From contig LWCA01000286.1 of the NCBI GenBank assembly GCA_001642005.1, positions 1 through 33,716 on the forward strand: a DNA stretch of 33,716 nucleotides, in the 5' to 3' direction. Position numbers and translations under genes: made by a program. This DNA comes from Intoshia linei. Taxonomy: Eukaryota > Orthonectida > Rhopaluridae. A model generated the notes under the pieces. The model ran no database searches, was not told the origin of the DNA, and saw only the letters and a program-made list of their open reading frames with translations. Within the stretch, counting starts at the first letter, position 1. Each line of letters starts with the position of its first letter. Positions 11,701 to 20,859 of this stretch are shown here, one piece after another.

Positions 11701-12135
11701 TATACGACGTTATCAGTGTACAATCATAATCCGTACTCCTTATATATATCTAATTTAGACGCATTATAAATTGATGAAAGTGATTTAAATTTCACCTCTT
11801 TATGTTCACGGCTAGAATCTTTAATCAATTTATATTCATCTAAATATCGTTTTTTCAAATATTTTGCTAGTTCATAGATTTCGTATTTTCCATTCTAAAG
11901 CTGTACAACTATAAAATATCATTACTATTGTTAATTTATGTAGTCCTTGAGGCCAATAATCATAAATTCGTTCATTTTGTAATTCAAATAAGGGAGTACT
12001 ACTTCCATGTCGTGTAAACTAGACAGCTGGTTAATTTTATGGAACGTGTTTTATTTTTACCAACACAGTTTTAATTAACTGGTCGCTCTTTACCAGTTGT
12101 ATCGTCAACGCAAACAGCGCCACAATTTTGAACAT
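5736..12135 (-). CDS. Histidine acid phosphatase-like protein, probable pseudoenzyme, 9 exons
   Basis: Exons: 12135-12061, 12018-11926, 11894-11796, 11749-11597, 10100-10008, 7593-7507, 7420-7279, 6125-6043, 6008-5736; all phases agree and give 365 aa, close to the usual family length. Residues 1-17 (MFKIVALFALTIQLVKS) look like a signal peptide, so the product should be secreted or lysosomal. Family landmarks in order: FTRHG near 26-30, WPQGLHKLT near 47-55, YELAKYLKKRY, IYIRSTDYD near 90-98, IPTHSVEE, DNLL, IPEWL, MAGG and a C-terminal NYGSCLMIEIW. Active family members hydrolyse phosphomonoesters with RHGxRxP, an Arg in the DxDRTL block and an HD pair. Here RHGSSTP lacks the second Arg, the DRT Arg is Cys99, and the HD position reads Gly276-Lys277. 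The nucleophile His29 is kept. FNETY and NDTQ are glycosylation sequons. The splice removing 6009-6042 decides the HD call. Family certain; inactivity inferred. Confidence 0.85.
6285..6440 (-). repeat. diverged R1-core relative in intron 7
   Basis: This segment (ggaatcaagttctgaaaatg.. to ..atattagaaataatgg) resembles segments at 17,205-17,300 and 31,400-31,490. The similarity is visible by eye but loose, so copy limits are approximate. It lies within the 1,153-bp intron 7126-equivalent span 6,126-7,278 of the phosphatase-like gene. Confidence 0.4.
6800..7110 (+). repeat. R1 repeat, partial copy in phosphatase-like gene intron 7
   Basis: It begins at ctgatgcggattttaaaatc and ends near ttctgatagagctt, matching the middle third of the longer R1 copies. 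It sits inside the 1,153-bp intron (6,126-7,278). Its left boundary coincides with that of the copy at 22,683, which suggests a natural internal boundary of the family. Confidence 0.7.
7811..8686. mobile_element. non-autonomous hAT element, copy A, with 8-bp TSD
   Basis: The element occupies 7,819-8,678 (860 bp). It is flanked by a perfect 8-bp direct repeat, catacgat, at 7,811-7,818 and 8,679-8,686. The left end is cagagctgtcttaaaccac and the right end reads, on the other strand, cagaatcgttttaaagc, an imperfect inverted pair. Both subterminal regions carry gtggccctgggct. An 8-bp target duplication with CAG-type ends is the hAT signature. No transposase frame is present. It lies in intron 5 of the phosphatase-like gene. 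Confidence 0.88.
8820..9050 (-). repeat. diverged R1-core copy in reverse orientation
   Basis: The segment contains gggattttcaccatgaagat and gttaatgattttaaaacatg, which correspond to the reverse complement of the R1 core. The same pattern recurs at 30,655-30,780 and 31,040-31,130. Its right part is where the second hAT element inserted. Confidence 0.45.
9049..9563. mobile_element. non-autonomous hAT element, copy B, with 8-bp TSD
   Basis: The element occupies 9,057-9,555 (499 bp). A perfect 8-bp direct repeat, actgtagt, flanks it at 9,049-9,056 and 9,556-9,563. It is the same family as the element at 7,819-8,678: shared blocks include cttcgtggccctgggctaag on the left and gtggccctgggctacagccc on the right. 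It is about 360 bp shorter through internal deletion. The left tip is also shortened (cagtcttaaacc against cagagctgtcttaaacc). It lies in the same intron. Confidence 0.88.
10425..11466 (+). repeat. R1 repeat copy interrupted by about 490 bp, in intron 4
   Basis: R1 sequence runs from about 10,425 to 10,855 (core near 10,530-10,590, ctgttaacacaca near 10,662, ggttccacctgaaac near 10,799). It resumes at gtatttttaagttagatttt near 11,349 and ends with gtgccctcgaaagatctagg near 11,410. The 10,856-11,348 segment is absent from the equivalent place in the copy at 4,237-5,095. It is therefore an insertion of unknown type; no terminal inverted repeat was seen. The whole block lies in the 1,496-bp intron 4 of the phosphatase-like gene. 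Confidence 0.65.
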
Positions 12136-13634
12136 TCAAAGTCAATTTATTATAAGTAAATAAGAGTTTTTTTATTTAATTAAAACGATAGCATATTATT
12201 TTATTTAAATAGCGTTTGGCACATACATACAATAATATTTGTCAATTAATTATTATAACAAAAATTTTATCAATAATAGTTATATTTATTACTAGTTAAC
12301 ATTATGCATTACGGCAGGGTTAGGTAGACTTTTTCATCTATAATATTGCACTATCAATATCATAATAATTACAAAACTGATGTGATAATAACTAAATTCA
12401 ATGCGATAACATTTAGCAAGACGATAAAATAACCACAAGCAATGTGATAATGAAATTATTAAGGGTTTCTGGTATATTTTGACCAACAATTAAATTGTAA
12501 TTAACCGGAAACGTAATATGGTTGAATCACACTATCTTTAATATATATTTTTAAGTTTAAAGTGTATATTTAAGAAAAATATTCGAATTTTCTGAGTTTA
12601 AATTAAAAATATCTGTATCTTATTCGCAGGTTCATTTTACCATAATATAGTTTCGAAATAAAAATATAAATTCATTTTAAAAATTATCATATTTATTAAT
12701 ACATTCAAAGAATAGTCACAGTCAATATAAAAATAGCTATTATCAATGTAAGAATAACTAAATCCAAAATGAGAAAAAATTTCAATTTAATTTTTATTTT
12801 AATGTTTTTTATAATTAAATGCATATATGTTAATTTAATGTTAATTATCATATTATATTAATTAAATTTCAAAAAAATATTCACAAATAGGTTTAATATC
12901 GAATATAATATAGAAAAATCATATTTTTAATAGTTTTTTTTATGGAAAAATTTAAAGGCAATGTATTTAAGTTACATTTAATAGTTATGAAGAGAGTCAA
13001 ACTCAAGTTTAAGGAACACAAAATTTCAAAAATTCTCATGTTCACTATTAAAAAAATAGAATCAAATAAGGAAAAATATGAAATTATAAATTTTATTACA
13101 TACTAATCATATAATTAATGTTTGAGGGTTCTTCTTTTTTTTAAATTCGTATATACAATTTATTTTATAGCAAATATTTCACCAATTTTTCAGGAATGAT
13201 TTCAGTAACAAAATTTTCGAGATTATGAATAAGCATAATTGCTTCAACGTACCTAATTCAATTTGTTGAGGATATACGGTTTGATTTTTCATCAGTATTG
13301 GAACCAATTACTATACCTTCCTTGTTAATAATGTTGTTTATTATGAAATTCTCTTGGTCCACATATCATATGAAACAGTGGTTCCTATTACATTTCAAAC
13401 ATACTTATACAATGTATACTATATAATATACATATATGATAAACAAACTACCAATGCCAAACCTACCGTATCCGAGATTAGACGTCGGAGGGATCTCGAA
13501 GAAAAATTTTTAAAATGAAGGCATTAATTTGCTAAATTGACCATTCAAAAATCTGAAATATCATAAATAATTTGTATTTTAAATTTAAAATGCCAACTGA
13601 AGAGTCTTAGAGATGTGGATAGGGTTATATGATA
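12136..13634. other. AT-rich DNA upstream of the phosphatase-like gene
   Basis: This begins the divergent interval between the phosphatase-like gene (minus) and IWS1 (plus). Two short open frames, 12,769-12,861 (30 aa, hydrophobic) and 12,942-13,106 (54 aa, lysine-rich), have no family resemblance and no splice support. No promoter motif could be assigned with confidence. Confidence 0.4.
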
Positions 13635-13986
13635 CAGTAGACGCTATTCATAACAACATTTTTTTGGTGTTGTAATGGAAAATGTAAACGTTAATATTAT
13701 GATTTTTATTATTATATTTTAAAAATTTCACTTCATTTAGATAATGTAAATAATAAATTTTATTTTACAAAGTCAACAATGCATAATACAATTTAAACAG
13801 TAAAAAATGTATTTTAGTTACTAAAAAATAGATGCGTTACCTATGATGTGTCACTTATGGAATGATTTAATTGTTGTACGAGGTGAAGTGATTTTCTATA
13901 CATTTACTATAGAAAATGTTGACAATTGAACATCATTTTTCAACGTGTTGTAATGGAAAATGTTGTTATGAATAGCGTCTACTGTA
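13633..13986. mobile_element. pogo/Tigger-type MITE with TA target duplication
   Basis: The element at 13,635-13,984 (350 bp) has near-perfect inverted ends: left cagtagacgctattcataac, right the reverse complement of the same string. The inverted region continues through aacatttt. TA dinucleotides flank it at 13,633-13,634 and 13,985-13,986. CAGTA-type ends with TA duplication are typical of the Tc1/mariner superfamily, pogo/Tigger group. It carries no transposase. A tgttgtaatggaaaatg motif appears just inside both ends in the same orientation. Confidence 0.85.
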
Positions 13987-14475
13987 CTACAATTCGTTAG
14001 CGAATTTTTTTAAATTCCGGCTCTGGGATCTACTATTCAACTAATTTAAATTGTTAATTAGATTAAATTTAAGGCACGTGAAGATTATTAACGTTATTCT
14101 GTCAAACTTCCCTTCATTTTGATGAAATGTTTACGCTGATTAATAATAATAATAAATGATCGATAATAAATAATATTCTAATGTACATTTATTGTTAAAA
14201 AAGAGTATATTTATTTTATTTAAAATTTTTCTTGTAAACCATCTATAATTTCCTATGGACCACTTTTGAAACCACTGATTATCATGGATACTTATTATTA
14301 TTAACATAGTATAGAACATAGTTAATATAATCGATATTTTTATTTCATTTTTGTTCGATATTAACATAGATGGACAAATTTATATCAAATTTTGATAATT
14401 ATCACAAGGTAATAATTCAATTCATTTTCTATTTATATATATCAACAATTTATAGTAATATCACCCTTAACATAC
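13987..14475. other. AT-rich DNA, nothing recognised
   Basis: A 75-codon open frame at 14,140-14,367 (minus) looks like a chance frame: it is rich in Ile, Tyr and Asn and lacks any family motif. No repeat boundaries were identified. Confidence 0.35.
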
Positions 14476-14760
14476 CATGAATTAATTAAATTTTTTAAAA
14501 CAGGTTGCATAATCAATATCTGATTCTTTAGAGAATCCAATAAAAAGTGAATCAGCCTTTTCTTCGGTCATAGACACAAAAAATCAAACGGTTATCCTTT
14601 TATACGGTTTTTTAACGGTTATACTTTTTTTTGATTTACTACAAATATTACGATTTCAGAAGTGGCTAGAGTTTTGTTAGACCCCCGTATATAGTATAAT
14701 CCAGTTTCATCACAATTCCATACATCGTCTGGTTTATTTTCAGAAATTTTCTTTTTATTA
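14476..14760 (-). pseudogene. Tigger/pogo (DDE_1) transposase fragment, broken
   Basis: Minus-strand translation just below 14,755 gives DDVWNCDETGLYYIRGSNKT, matching the DDE_1 transposase block around the second catalytic acidic residue (NxDETGLF). After a frame break a second piece follows with RITV, an in-frame stop, then SMTEEKADSLFIGFSKES, equivalent to the RITVLL..NMTG..KLPLLVIGKS block of Tigger transposases. Frame changes and stops show it is dead. It lies about 0.5 kb from the pogo-type MITE, which could have been mobilised by such a transposase; that link is inference. Confidence 0.75.
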
Positions 14761-15188
14761 TATTATTCGAAAAAGAATTCGGAACGTTTATTAAGAAATA
14801 CAGTTAGTAAAAATTGATTTTTAGAAATGACTCAATGCTGACGTAAAAAATAGAAATTTTGGCCCATATAATACTTGTTATAATCTTAATTAGTTGTAAC
14901 GAAGTTTCTGTTTATATTTATGTAATATTTTGCGACTAAACCCCCATTATTTGTTAGTTGTGGTGATCAAAACTGTTCAGTTCGAATCACTATAGTGTTT
15001 GATCACTGATAAATATAAGCCGCTTCTTAGAAACCTTCTACTGTATTAAAATATCAACAACATTACATCAATAATTAACGATCAATCATGAATCCTTATA
15101 TTATAACCATGGAAACTACAAACAAAATTTTAAAGCACTAACGGCAAGACAACAAAATAAAAAAAACTTGAATTGAATCTATTTTAAA
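14761..15188 (+). promoter_or_regulatory. IWS1 upstream region with a short uORF
   Basis: This is the sequence before the IWS1 start. A short upstream open frame at 15,088-15,141 (17 codons plus stop) ends 47 nt before the chosen IWS1 ATG. If it lies in the 5' UTR it could dampen translation. No convincing TATA box could be picked out of the AT-rich background. Confidence 0.3.
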
Positions 15189-18100
15189 ATGTCAAATTCT
15201 GAAGAGGAATATAATGATGTAAATGAAAATTACAACCAGGACGAAAAATTTACAATAAAGGAAATGAACTTGAATTGGCAAGGTAATCAACAACTAAATC
15301 ATAGCTTTCGTTCACATTTAATATAAAATATAGCCAAATCTGTACATTCTCCAATCGAAAATTCAGAATATAATTATGACTTAAAAGTGGATATTAAATA
15401 TGATCCAATGGAAAGTATCGAAAAAAATTCAGAACCCTTAAACAATTCAGAATATCCAAACAAAACAAATGATTTTGTGGGTAAAGTGTTGGAAACTATA
15501 GAAAAAGATTTAAATTCTCACAATGAAATTAATAAACTTTACAATGGTTAGATTCTTAAATAATGAACTTTTATTTATATTAATGTTTATCTTTTAGAAA
15601 CTGAAAATTATAATGACATGCCAATAAACATTCCAGGTAAGAATGTGGAAAATTCAGATGAAAACCATATTATCTCGGATAATTATGTACCGCCCGGTGA
15701 AGATTTTTCATCACAAACCTATTTTAATAAACTACCGCGTGAATCTGAAAATTTTGCTACGAATCAAAATGTATATTTCGAACCTCAGATGACGGATAAT
15801 TTATGTTCCGCAATTGATCCAAATTTACAAAGTCAATTTGTTGATCCAGAGAATAAAAATTACTATACAGAAAGGGGCCAAAAGCAACCAAGTGTACATT
15901 TGGATGCTGAACTAAATATTTCCAATGTTCAATCTGAAATTGATGTGAAACCAAATATTCATCAACCTTCATTTGACGATGAATTAGTTGATCTTGACAA
16001 TCAACAAAATAGTCTACAACAGTCTATACCAGAGTGTAACGAGAGTGCTAATTTTGAAAATATTTTGGAAAAAACTTTTAATGTACAAGTTGAAGGACAT
16101 GCCAACCATCCATATGAACCTTTTAATGAGGAAAATTTAAAAGATGAATTAATGGAAACGAATAAATTGAATACCGTGTACGAGGACGACCGAAAAGTCC
16201 ATTTAGATAAAATTCAGGAAACTGATATTGGATTTGCAGAGGAAAGTGGAAAATTGACGACTCAAACCGATCAAAATAAAATTACTTTTAATTCTACAGT
16301 GGTAGAAATAAATCCTAAGGATGTTGACGATGATAGTGATGACTCAATTCAACGGCTTAAAAAAAAATCTTATAACAATGACAATATCGACAAAAAAGAG
16401 AATAAGGTGTATGATTTTGATGTAATGTTTGAAAAAATTAAAAAAGAAAATCAAACTGGTAAAAAGCGTTATCGGCAGGACGGGGCAGATCTCTCCATTG
16501 ATATGGATAGCCAGATTTCAAAAATGATAGCAGATATGTCTACGTGTGCAACGGTACTTTTTAATTGTTTAATTCTCATTTTATGAAATGTAGGAGGATA
16601 GAGTTGCAAATACGAACGGTAAACCCGCAGTTTCCAAGTTGAAATATTTGTCATATATTATGTGCCAATTTGGAAAGTAAATTTGTATTTGTATATATAA
16701 TTTTTTTCTTCTATTGAGTCATGAGTCATGACTTTCTGATGAAGCATTCTTGCCAACATTGAAATACAATTCAAAATTATATTAGAAAAGTTGATCTTAA
16801 AATGATGACAAGTTTTTGAAAATGAGAATCGAGTAGCAATGATAAAAAAACCAAGATTAAATTTTAAGATTGAACTCAATATTTATACGTTAATTGTCAC
16901 TTTTTTTGAAATTCTAGGATGAATATTTTTCAATTTTGTTGATGATATATCTAAAATTATATTTGACCGGGAATCCGTAGACTTTTGTGGTTCAAAATTT
17001 TTCTCTATATTAACTGGAATAAACTGTATCAGAATAATCTTATTTTTTTTAATTTTAGGACCGTTAATTATTGCATATTTTTTGTTTTAACAAAATTAAC
17101 CAAATAACAAAAAATCAATAATAAAGTGTTTTTTTGAACGTCAAGGCGTCAATTTGCGACATTGATTTTTTTAAATTGTACAACTTAATTTTTAAAGAAA
17201 AGGGTCATTTGGGTTTTGGACCCTGAAAAAGTCAATTTCAAAAAATGAAATTACAGATAAAACATCACTCGAAAAATTATATTAGAAATTGGTTTTTTTT
17301 AATGGGTGTCTACTTAAATCCAATTATTTTTACTAAAAATCAAAATTTACCAACACTAAAAGGAAAAACCGAATTTTGCCATTAAAGGTTGGTAAAAGTG
17401 GGTTGTCCCATAAAGGTTAATAAAACTCGATTTTTCCATTTAAGGTTGGTAAAAGTAGGCTTTCCCATAAGGGTTGGTAAAATTGGGGTTTTAAGTAAAA
17501 ATGGTTGTTTAAGAATATTCTCTTATTTAATTAAATGGTAACATCTATTCAATTTTATCTTAGTAAGGATTATAAATATTAATTAAATTGCTCTGAAGGA
17601 TCATCTTCCACCCGCTAGGGTTAAGTGAATTTACATTTGTTTTATGTTGCAAACTTTAAATTATATAATTTTTAGGAGTTATCTACGAGATTATTTTTTG
17701 GATGCCAATGTATTGTCTGTTATTGTGGTATATTTAATTTGTACAATTATATTTTATAAAATTAGGAATGGTTAACTCCTCTACCAAACCGTAGTCTTAC
17801 ACACAAAAGCGTGCGTACAGGCATGTTAAAAGCACTGCTTTATTTTAAAATTGATTCAGTACAATCCTTGAGAAATTCTCAAATTGGAAAATCTGTCATG
17901 TATCTGTATAAACATCCTAAAGAAACCACCGAAAATAAAAAACTCGCAAAAAAATTGATTCGTATAACATTATTTGATTTTCTACAATTGTTTTTAGATA
18001 ACTGGTCCAGGATTATATTTAATCTTAGCATTGTCTACTCTAAAAACAATATTGAAGATTCAGATTTTGTCCATGAAAAACAAACTACCAGAATTATTTC

Positions 18101-18411
18101 AAATCGACCAAAAACGTATTTTTGAATCTAAAACTCAATTTATAAATTTTATTATAGAGATGAAAAAGAAACCGAGTAATTTATAGAGTAGCTTTAATTT
18201 ATATTTTATAGTAATTCTCAGCCTCAAGACACAAATTTCGATAACAGAGCCAGAGTTCCTCAAGTTCAACTTCGAGAGTACCGAAAACGCCCCATTTCAG
18301 GAATGATTAATGTAATTAATGATTGTTTTGTATTATATGTTGTATTTTTAGAAATCACCTTCCGCTCGAAAACAAATTAAATCTAAAATGAGTTTATTTT
18401 CAAAGAAATAA
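15189..18411 (+). CDS. IWS1: IWS1-like transcription elongation factor, 10 exons
   Basis: Exons: 15189-15282, 15334-15546, 15598-16553, 16594-16676, 17676-17727, 17766-17961, 17998-18115, 18158-18175, 18212-18311, 18352-18411; 629 aa, all introns GT-AG. IWS1 (Spn1) binds SPT6 and RNA polymerase II in the nucleus and supports elongation, chromatin and mRNA processing. The first ~370 residues are acidic and low-complexity, rich in Asp, Glu, Asn and Gln, as in animal IWS1. From ~374 the conserved core begins: FDVMFEKIKKEN, KMIADM, then the TFIIS N-terminal (LW) fold with KPAVSKLKYL, LRDYFLDANVLSVIV, EWLTPLPNRSL, IGKSVMYLYKHPKE and NWSRIIFNL. The tail has NRARVP and a basic end KSPSARKQIKSKMSLFSKK. 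The first ATG in frame was chosen. Exon 8 is only 18 nt. Intron 4 is 999 bp. AATAAA follows the stop by 19 nt. Confidence 0.93.
17190..17300 (-). repeat. diverged R1-core copy in IWS1 intron 4
   Basis: The segment containing gggttttggaccctgaaaaa corresponds to the reverse complement of the R1 core block that reads tcagggccaaaacccc in other copies. It is followed by an attatattagaaattgg tail shared with 6,400-6,420 and 31,480-31,495. Similarity is loose and limits are approximate. Confidence 0.45.
17357..17495. repeat. 28-bp tandem repeat in IWS1 intron 4
   Basis: Imperfect units of 28 bp follow one another at 17,384-17,411, 17,412-17,439, 17,441-17,468 and from 17,469. Each is built on aaggttggtaaaa followed by a run ending tttcccat or ttgtcccat. 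A degenerate further unit precedes them. The array lies wholly within the intron and has no coding potential. Confidence 0.7.
18158..18175 (+). other. IWS1: 18-nt microexon (exon 8) of IWS1
   Basis: Eighteen nucleotides between introns of 42 bp (18,116-18,157) and 36 bp (18,176-18,211). It joins the phase-2 end of exon 7 to the phase-2 start of exon 9 and encodes roughly DEKET. Without it the flanking exons still join in frame, so it could be skipped. The downstream NRARVP motif confirms that the frame is recovered. Confidence 0.7.
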
Positions 18412-18430
18412 TTATTTTTTTATATATTTA

Positions 18431-18436
18431 AATAAA
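18431..18436 (+). promoter_or_regulatory. AATAAA polyadenylation signal of IWS1
   Basis: The hexamer lies 20 nt after the IWS1 stop codon, inside the 109-bp interval that separates it from the stop of the convergent kinase gene. The two 3' ends must be very close or overlap. Confidence 0.6.
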
Positions 18437-18520
18437 TATCATGTATTTTGTTTTTTATATGGGTTTTTGAATGATTTTTTTTTGATTACAGTCTTAATAA
18501 ACATCTAAATTTTGGTTATT

Positions 18521-20122
18521 TTATACGAGAGTGTTTACCAAAGTGTGTAGGTTTGTGGTGGTTTTAACGCTTGAGTCAATTTCTTTTTCTGTGACTTGAA
18601 TCTTTTCACTGTTTTCAAGGATTCTGTTAGGTGATTTTTCATCTTTGAGCCATTTGTGTTGAGTAATTTGTTTTATACTTAAACGATCTTTTTCGTCTTT
18701 TTGAAACATTTTTGCGAGCAAATCTATTAAATCTTCCCTTAAATAATGTTATACAGAAAAAAAAGTAAAAATTACAAATTTAGTAATATATATTAATATT
18801 ACATGGATTCGTCTTTTCGATGTGGATAATCAATGTCACATTTAGTGATTTTTTCTACCATTACCGTATATACACCGTCAGATTCAAACGGAGTCTAATT
18901 TTTTAAATTTGAATAGATAAATAATATTAAACTTACATTTCCATATATCATGATGTAAAGTGTAATTCCAGCGGCCCAAATATCTATTGCCTAGAAAATT
19001 ATTGTTGTAATTTATAATTAATTACCGGATGATTAGTGATATTTTTCGTGTTGTATAGTTCTGGCGGCATGAATTCTGGTGTACCACCAATTGGCGCTAA
19101 AGTGTCGCAATTGAATTCATAGCTGGTACTGAAATCTGTTATCTAAAAGTGTGGTAAATTAAAATCACTGAATGGTTGAATTTTATTGAAGGGTCAAATG
19201 TTTATAATGTATCAATTACAATTAAATTGTTACAAAAATCAATACCTTGACTCTATCATTGATTGTAAGTAGTAAATTTTCATTTTTAATGTCTCCATGT
19301 ATAATTCCGTGAAAATGCATGTAATTTAGCCCGCAAATGACATCAAAAAAGTATTTTTTTGCTTTTGATTGAGGTAAAGTATTTTCAGTAGGTATTTCTA
19401 TAATAGGTCTATTTTCGTGTGTACTGTATTTAATGTATGTGAAAATTACCCATTTTGCAGCAATTCCAAAACTAAAAATATTAATTAATAATATTCACTA
19501 ATTCAGTTACCCATATACAAATTGTCGCTGCCACTGTCATCAAACACATCAATCAGCTTTATAATATTTTGATGGTTCAATTTTTTGAGAATAGCAATTT
19601 CTCGGTACAATTGTTTCAAAATATCGGGCCTCTTACCTCCTTTCGCTACATTAATACAGAAATGGACATATATTCGTCTAGGGGTGCTCTTATCCACGTA
19701 ATTTAACCAAAGTTAAAATAAATGTTATAAAATTTTCTGTGCATTTTAGTATACTGTGTGGAAATTTTTAACATAAAGTTGAATGGAATATTAAATTCAC
19801 CAAAAAATACCATTGGAAAAGGTTGAATTTTGATTAGAATTATTTTAAAATTTAAACTTTACGCATGAATCCTTGTTTTCTAAATAATCGTTTCTTTGAT
19901 ATAATTTTTACAGCCTAAATTTTTTTTGAGTGAATTTCATTAATCAAATTACATATTCTTGATCATCTTTGGAGGCTAGTTTAACTACACCATATGACCC
20001 CTAAATGATTCAATTTTTATTTGCAAATAATATATTACGTCTCCCAATTTTGTTGATATTTTATAATTCTCACTAAAATTGTTTCTTTTTTCAGATTTGG
20101 ACGATTCACTATTTCGATTCAT
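18521..20122 (-). CDS. CaMKK-like Ser/Thr protein kinase with atypical catalytic motifs, 10 exons
   Basis: Exons: 20122-20039, 20000-19953, 19914-19863, 19645-19511, 19471-19450, 19408-19246, 19142-19026, 18990-18937, 18894-18803, 18737-18521; 327 aa. The best family match is Ca2+/calmodulin-dependent kinase kinase, which phosphorylates CaMK1/4 and AMPK. Visible kinase parts: glycine loop GDGSYGVVKLAS (28-39), AVKIISKKRLFRKQGF with Lys47, LYREIAILKKLNHQNIIKL with Glu77, NLYMVLELLQNGPIIEIP, IIHGDIKNENLL, GGTPEFMPPE, IDIWAAGITLY, and a C-terminal VTEKEIDSSVK like the CaMKK VTEEEVENSVK. HRD is HGD (Gly152), DFG is DFS (Ser173) and APE is PPE. The Arg-Pro-rich insert of CaMKKs is shortened to KGGKRP, and the protein stops before the calmodulin-binding segment. 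Catalytic Asp153, Asn158 and Asp171 remain, so activity is possible. The acceptor of intron 5 was chosen over a nearer one because GPIIEIPT then aligns with the family. Confidence 0.88.
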
Positions 20123-20452
20123 GTTTAAATTAATTTTTATCAAATTATTCTCATTAAAAATTCAACAAGTCAACATTTAGCCAAAAAAGTATTTTCTCGT
20201 TACACGATTAATTCAAGCGTAAAATATTTAGAACATGCTTAATGTTCTCTATCTTGTTTTTTGTTTTCAAAGTTTAGTTCTAATTTTGATAGTATAATTT
20301 GAAATTTTGAGCTATAACATAGCCTATATACGAATTTTTGGAAACAATCAATATAAAATTAATCATGGAAACTTGTAGTGAACTGGGATCATAGTACAAG
20401 AAGTATCTTAAACTTTTTATAAAAGAATTATATGAATTGTACAGTGTACAAT
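20123..20452. other. upstream region of the CaMKK-like gene
   Basis: AT-rich sequence between the kinase start codon and the transposon. It must hold the kinase promoter. No core element could be distinguished and no repeat was recognised. Confidence 0.35.
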
Positions 20453-20859
20453 AGGGTGTCCACTTTTGATACTTTTTTTTAAGCTAAGAAAAGCCATTTT
20501 GTCTATATGTTCATTTTTTATTTTTAAACAACATTACCAAACAGAAATGAAATCGGTTAATATTTACCCCCCCCCTTAAATGTAATTATTGAAAATATCA
20601 ATTAAATAATTTTTTGATAAATAAAACTTCATTTACACATTAATAAAATTAATGTTGATATTACATTATGTAATTTACATAACATAATCGTTCATACAAG
20701 ATATTTCATTATTAAATTTTAAAACAATGATGTCAAATAAGCATTGTATATTTAAAAATATTAAAGTTAAGTTTTAAGTATATTATGTAAAAATAATGCT
20801 TCTTTTGAAAAAGAAAAAAAAACAAAAATTTCGATTTTGATTTCGAATGTCATAGATTG

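Noticed and set aside
12769-13106. Two short frames of 30 and 54 aa, the first hydrophobic like a signal peptide
   Set aside because: Length is within chance for AT-rich DNA with Lys/Ile/Asn codons; no splice or family support.
19424-19449. 26-bp intron 5 in the kinase gene using the nearer AG
   Set aside because: The AG at 19,409-19,410 gives a 41-bp intron and an aligned GPIIEIPT; the nearer site inserts extra residues.
18521-20122. Kinase as an LKB1 (STK11) homologue
   Set aside because: GPIIEIP, REIAILKKLNH and the VTEKEIDSSVK tail fit CaMKK clearly better.
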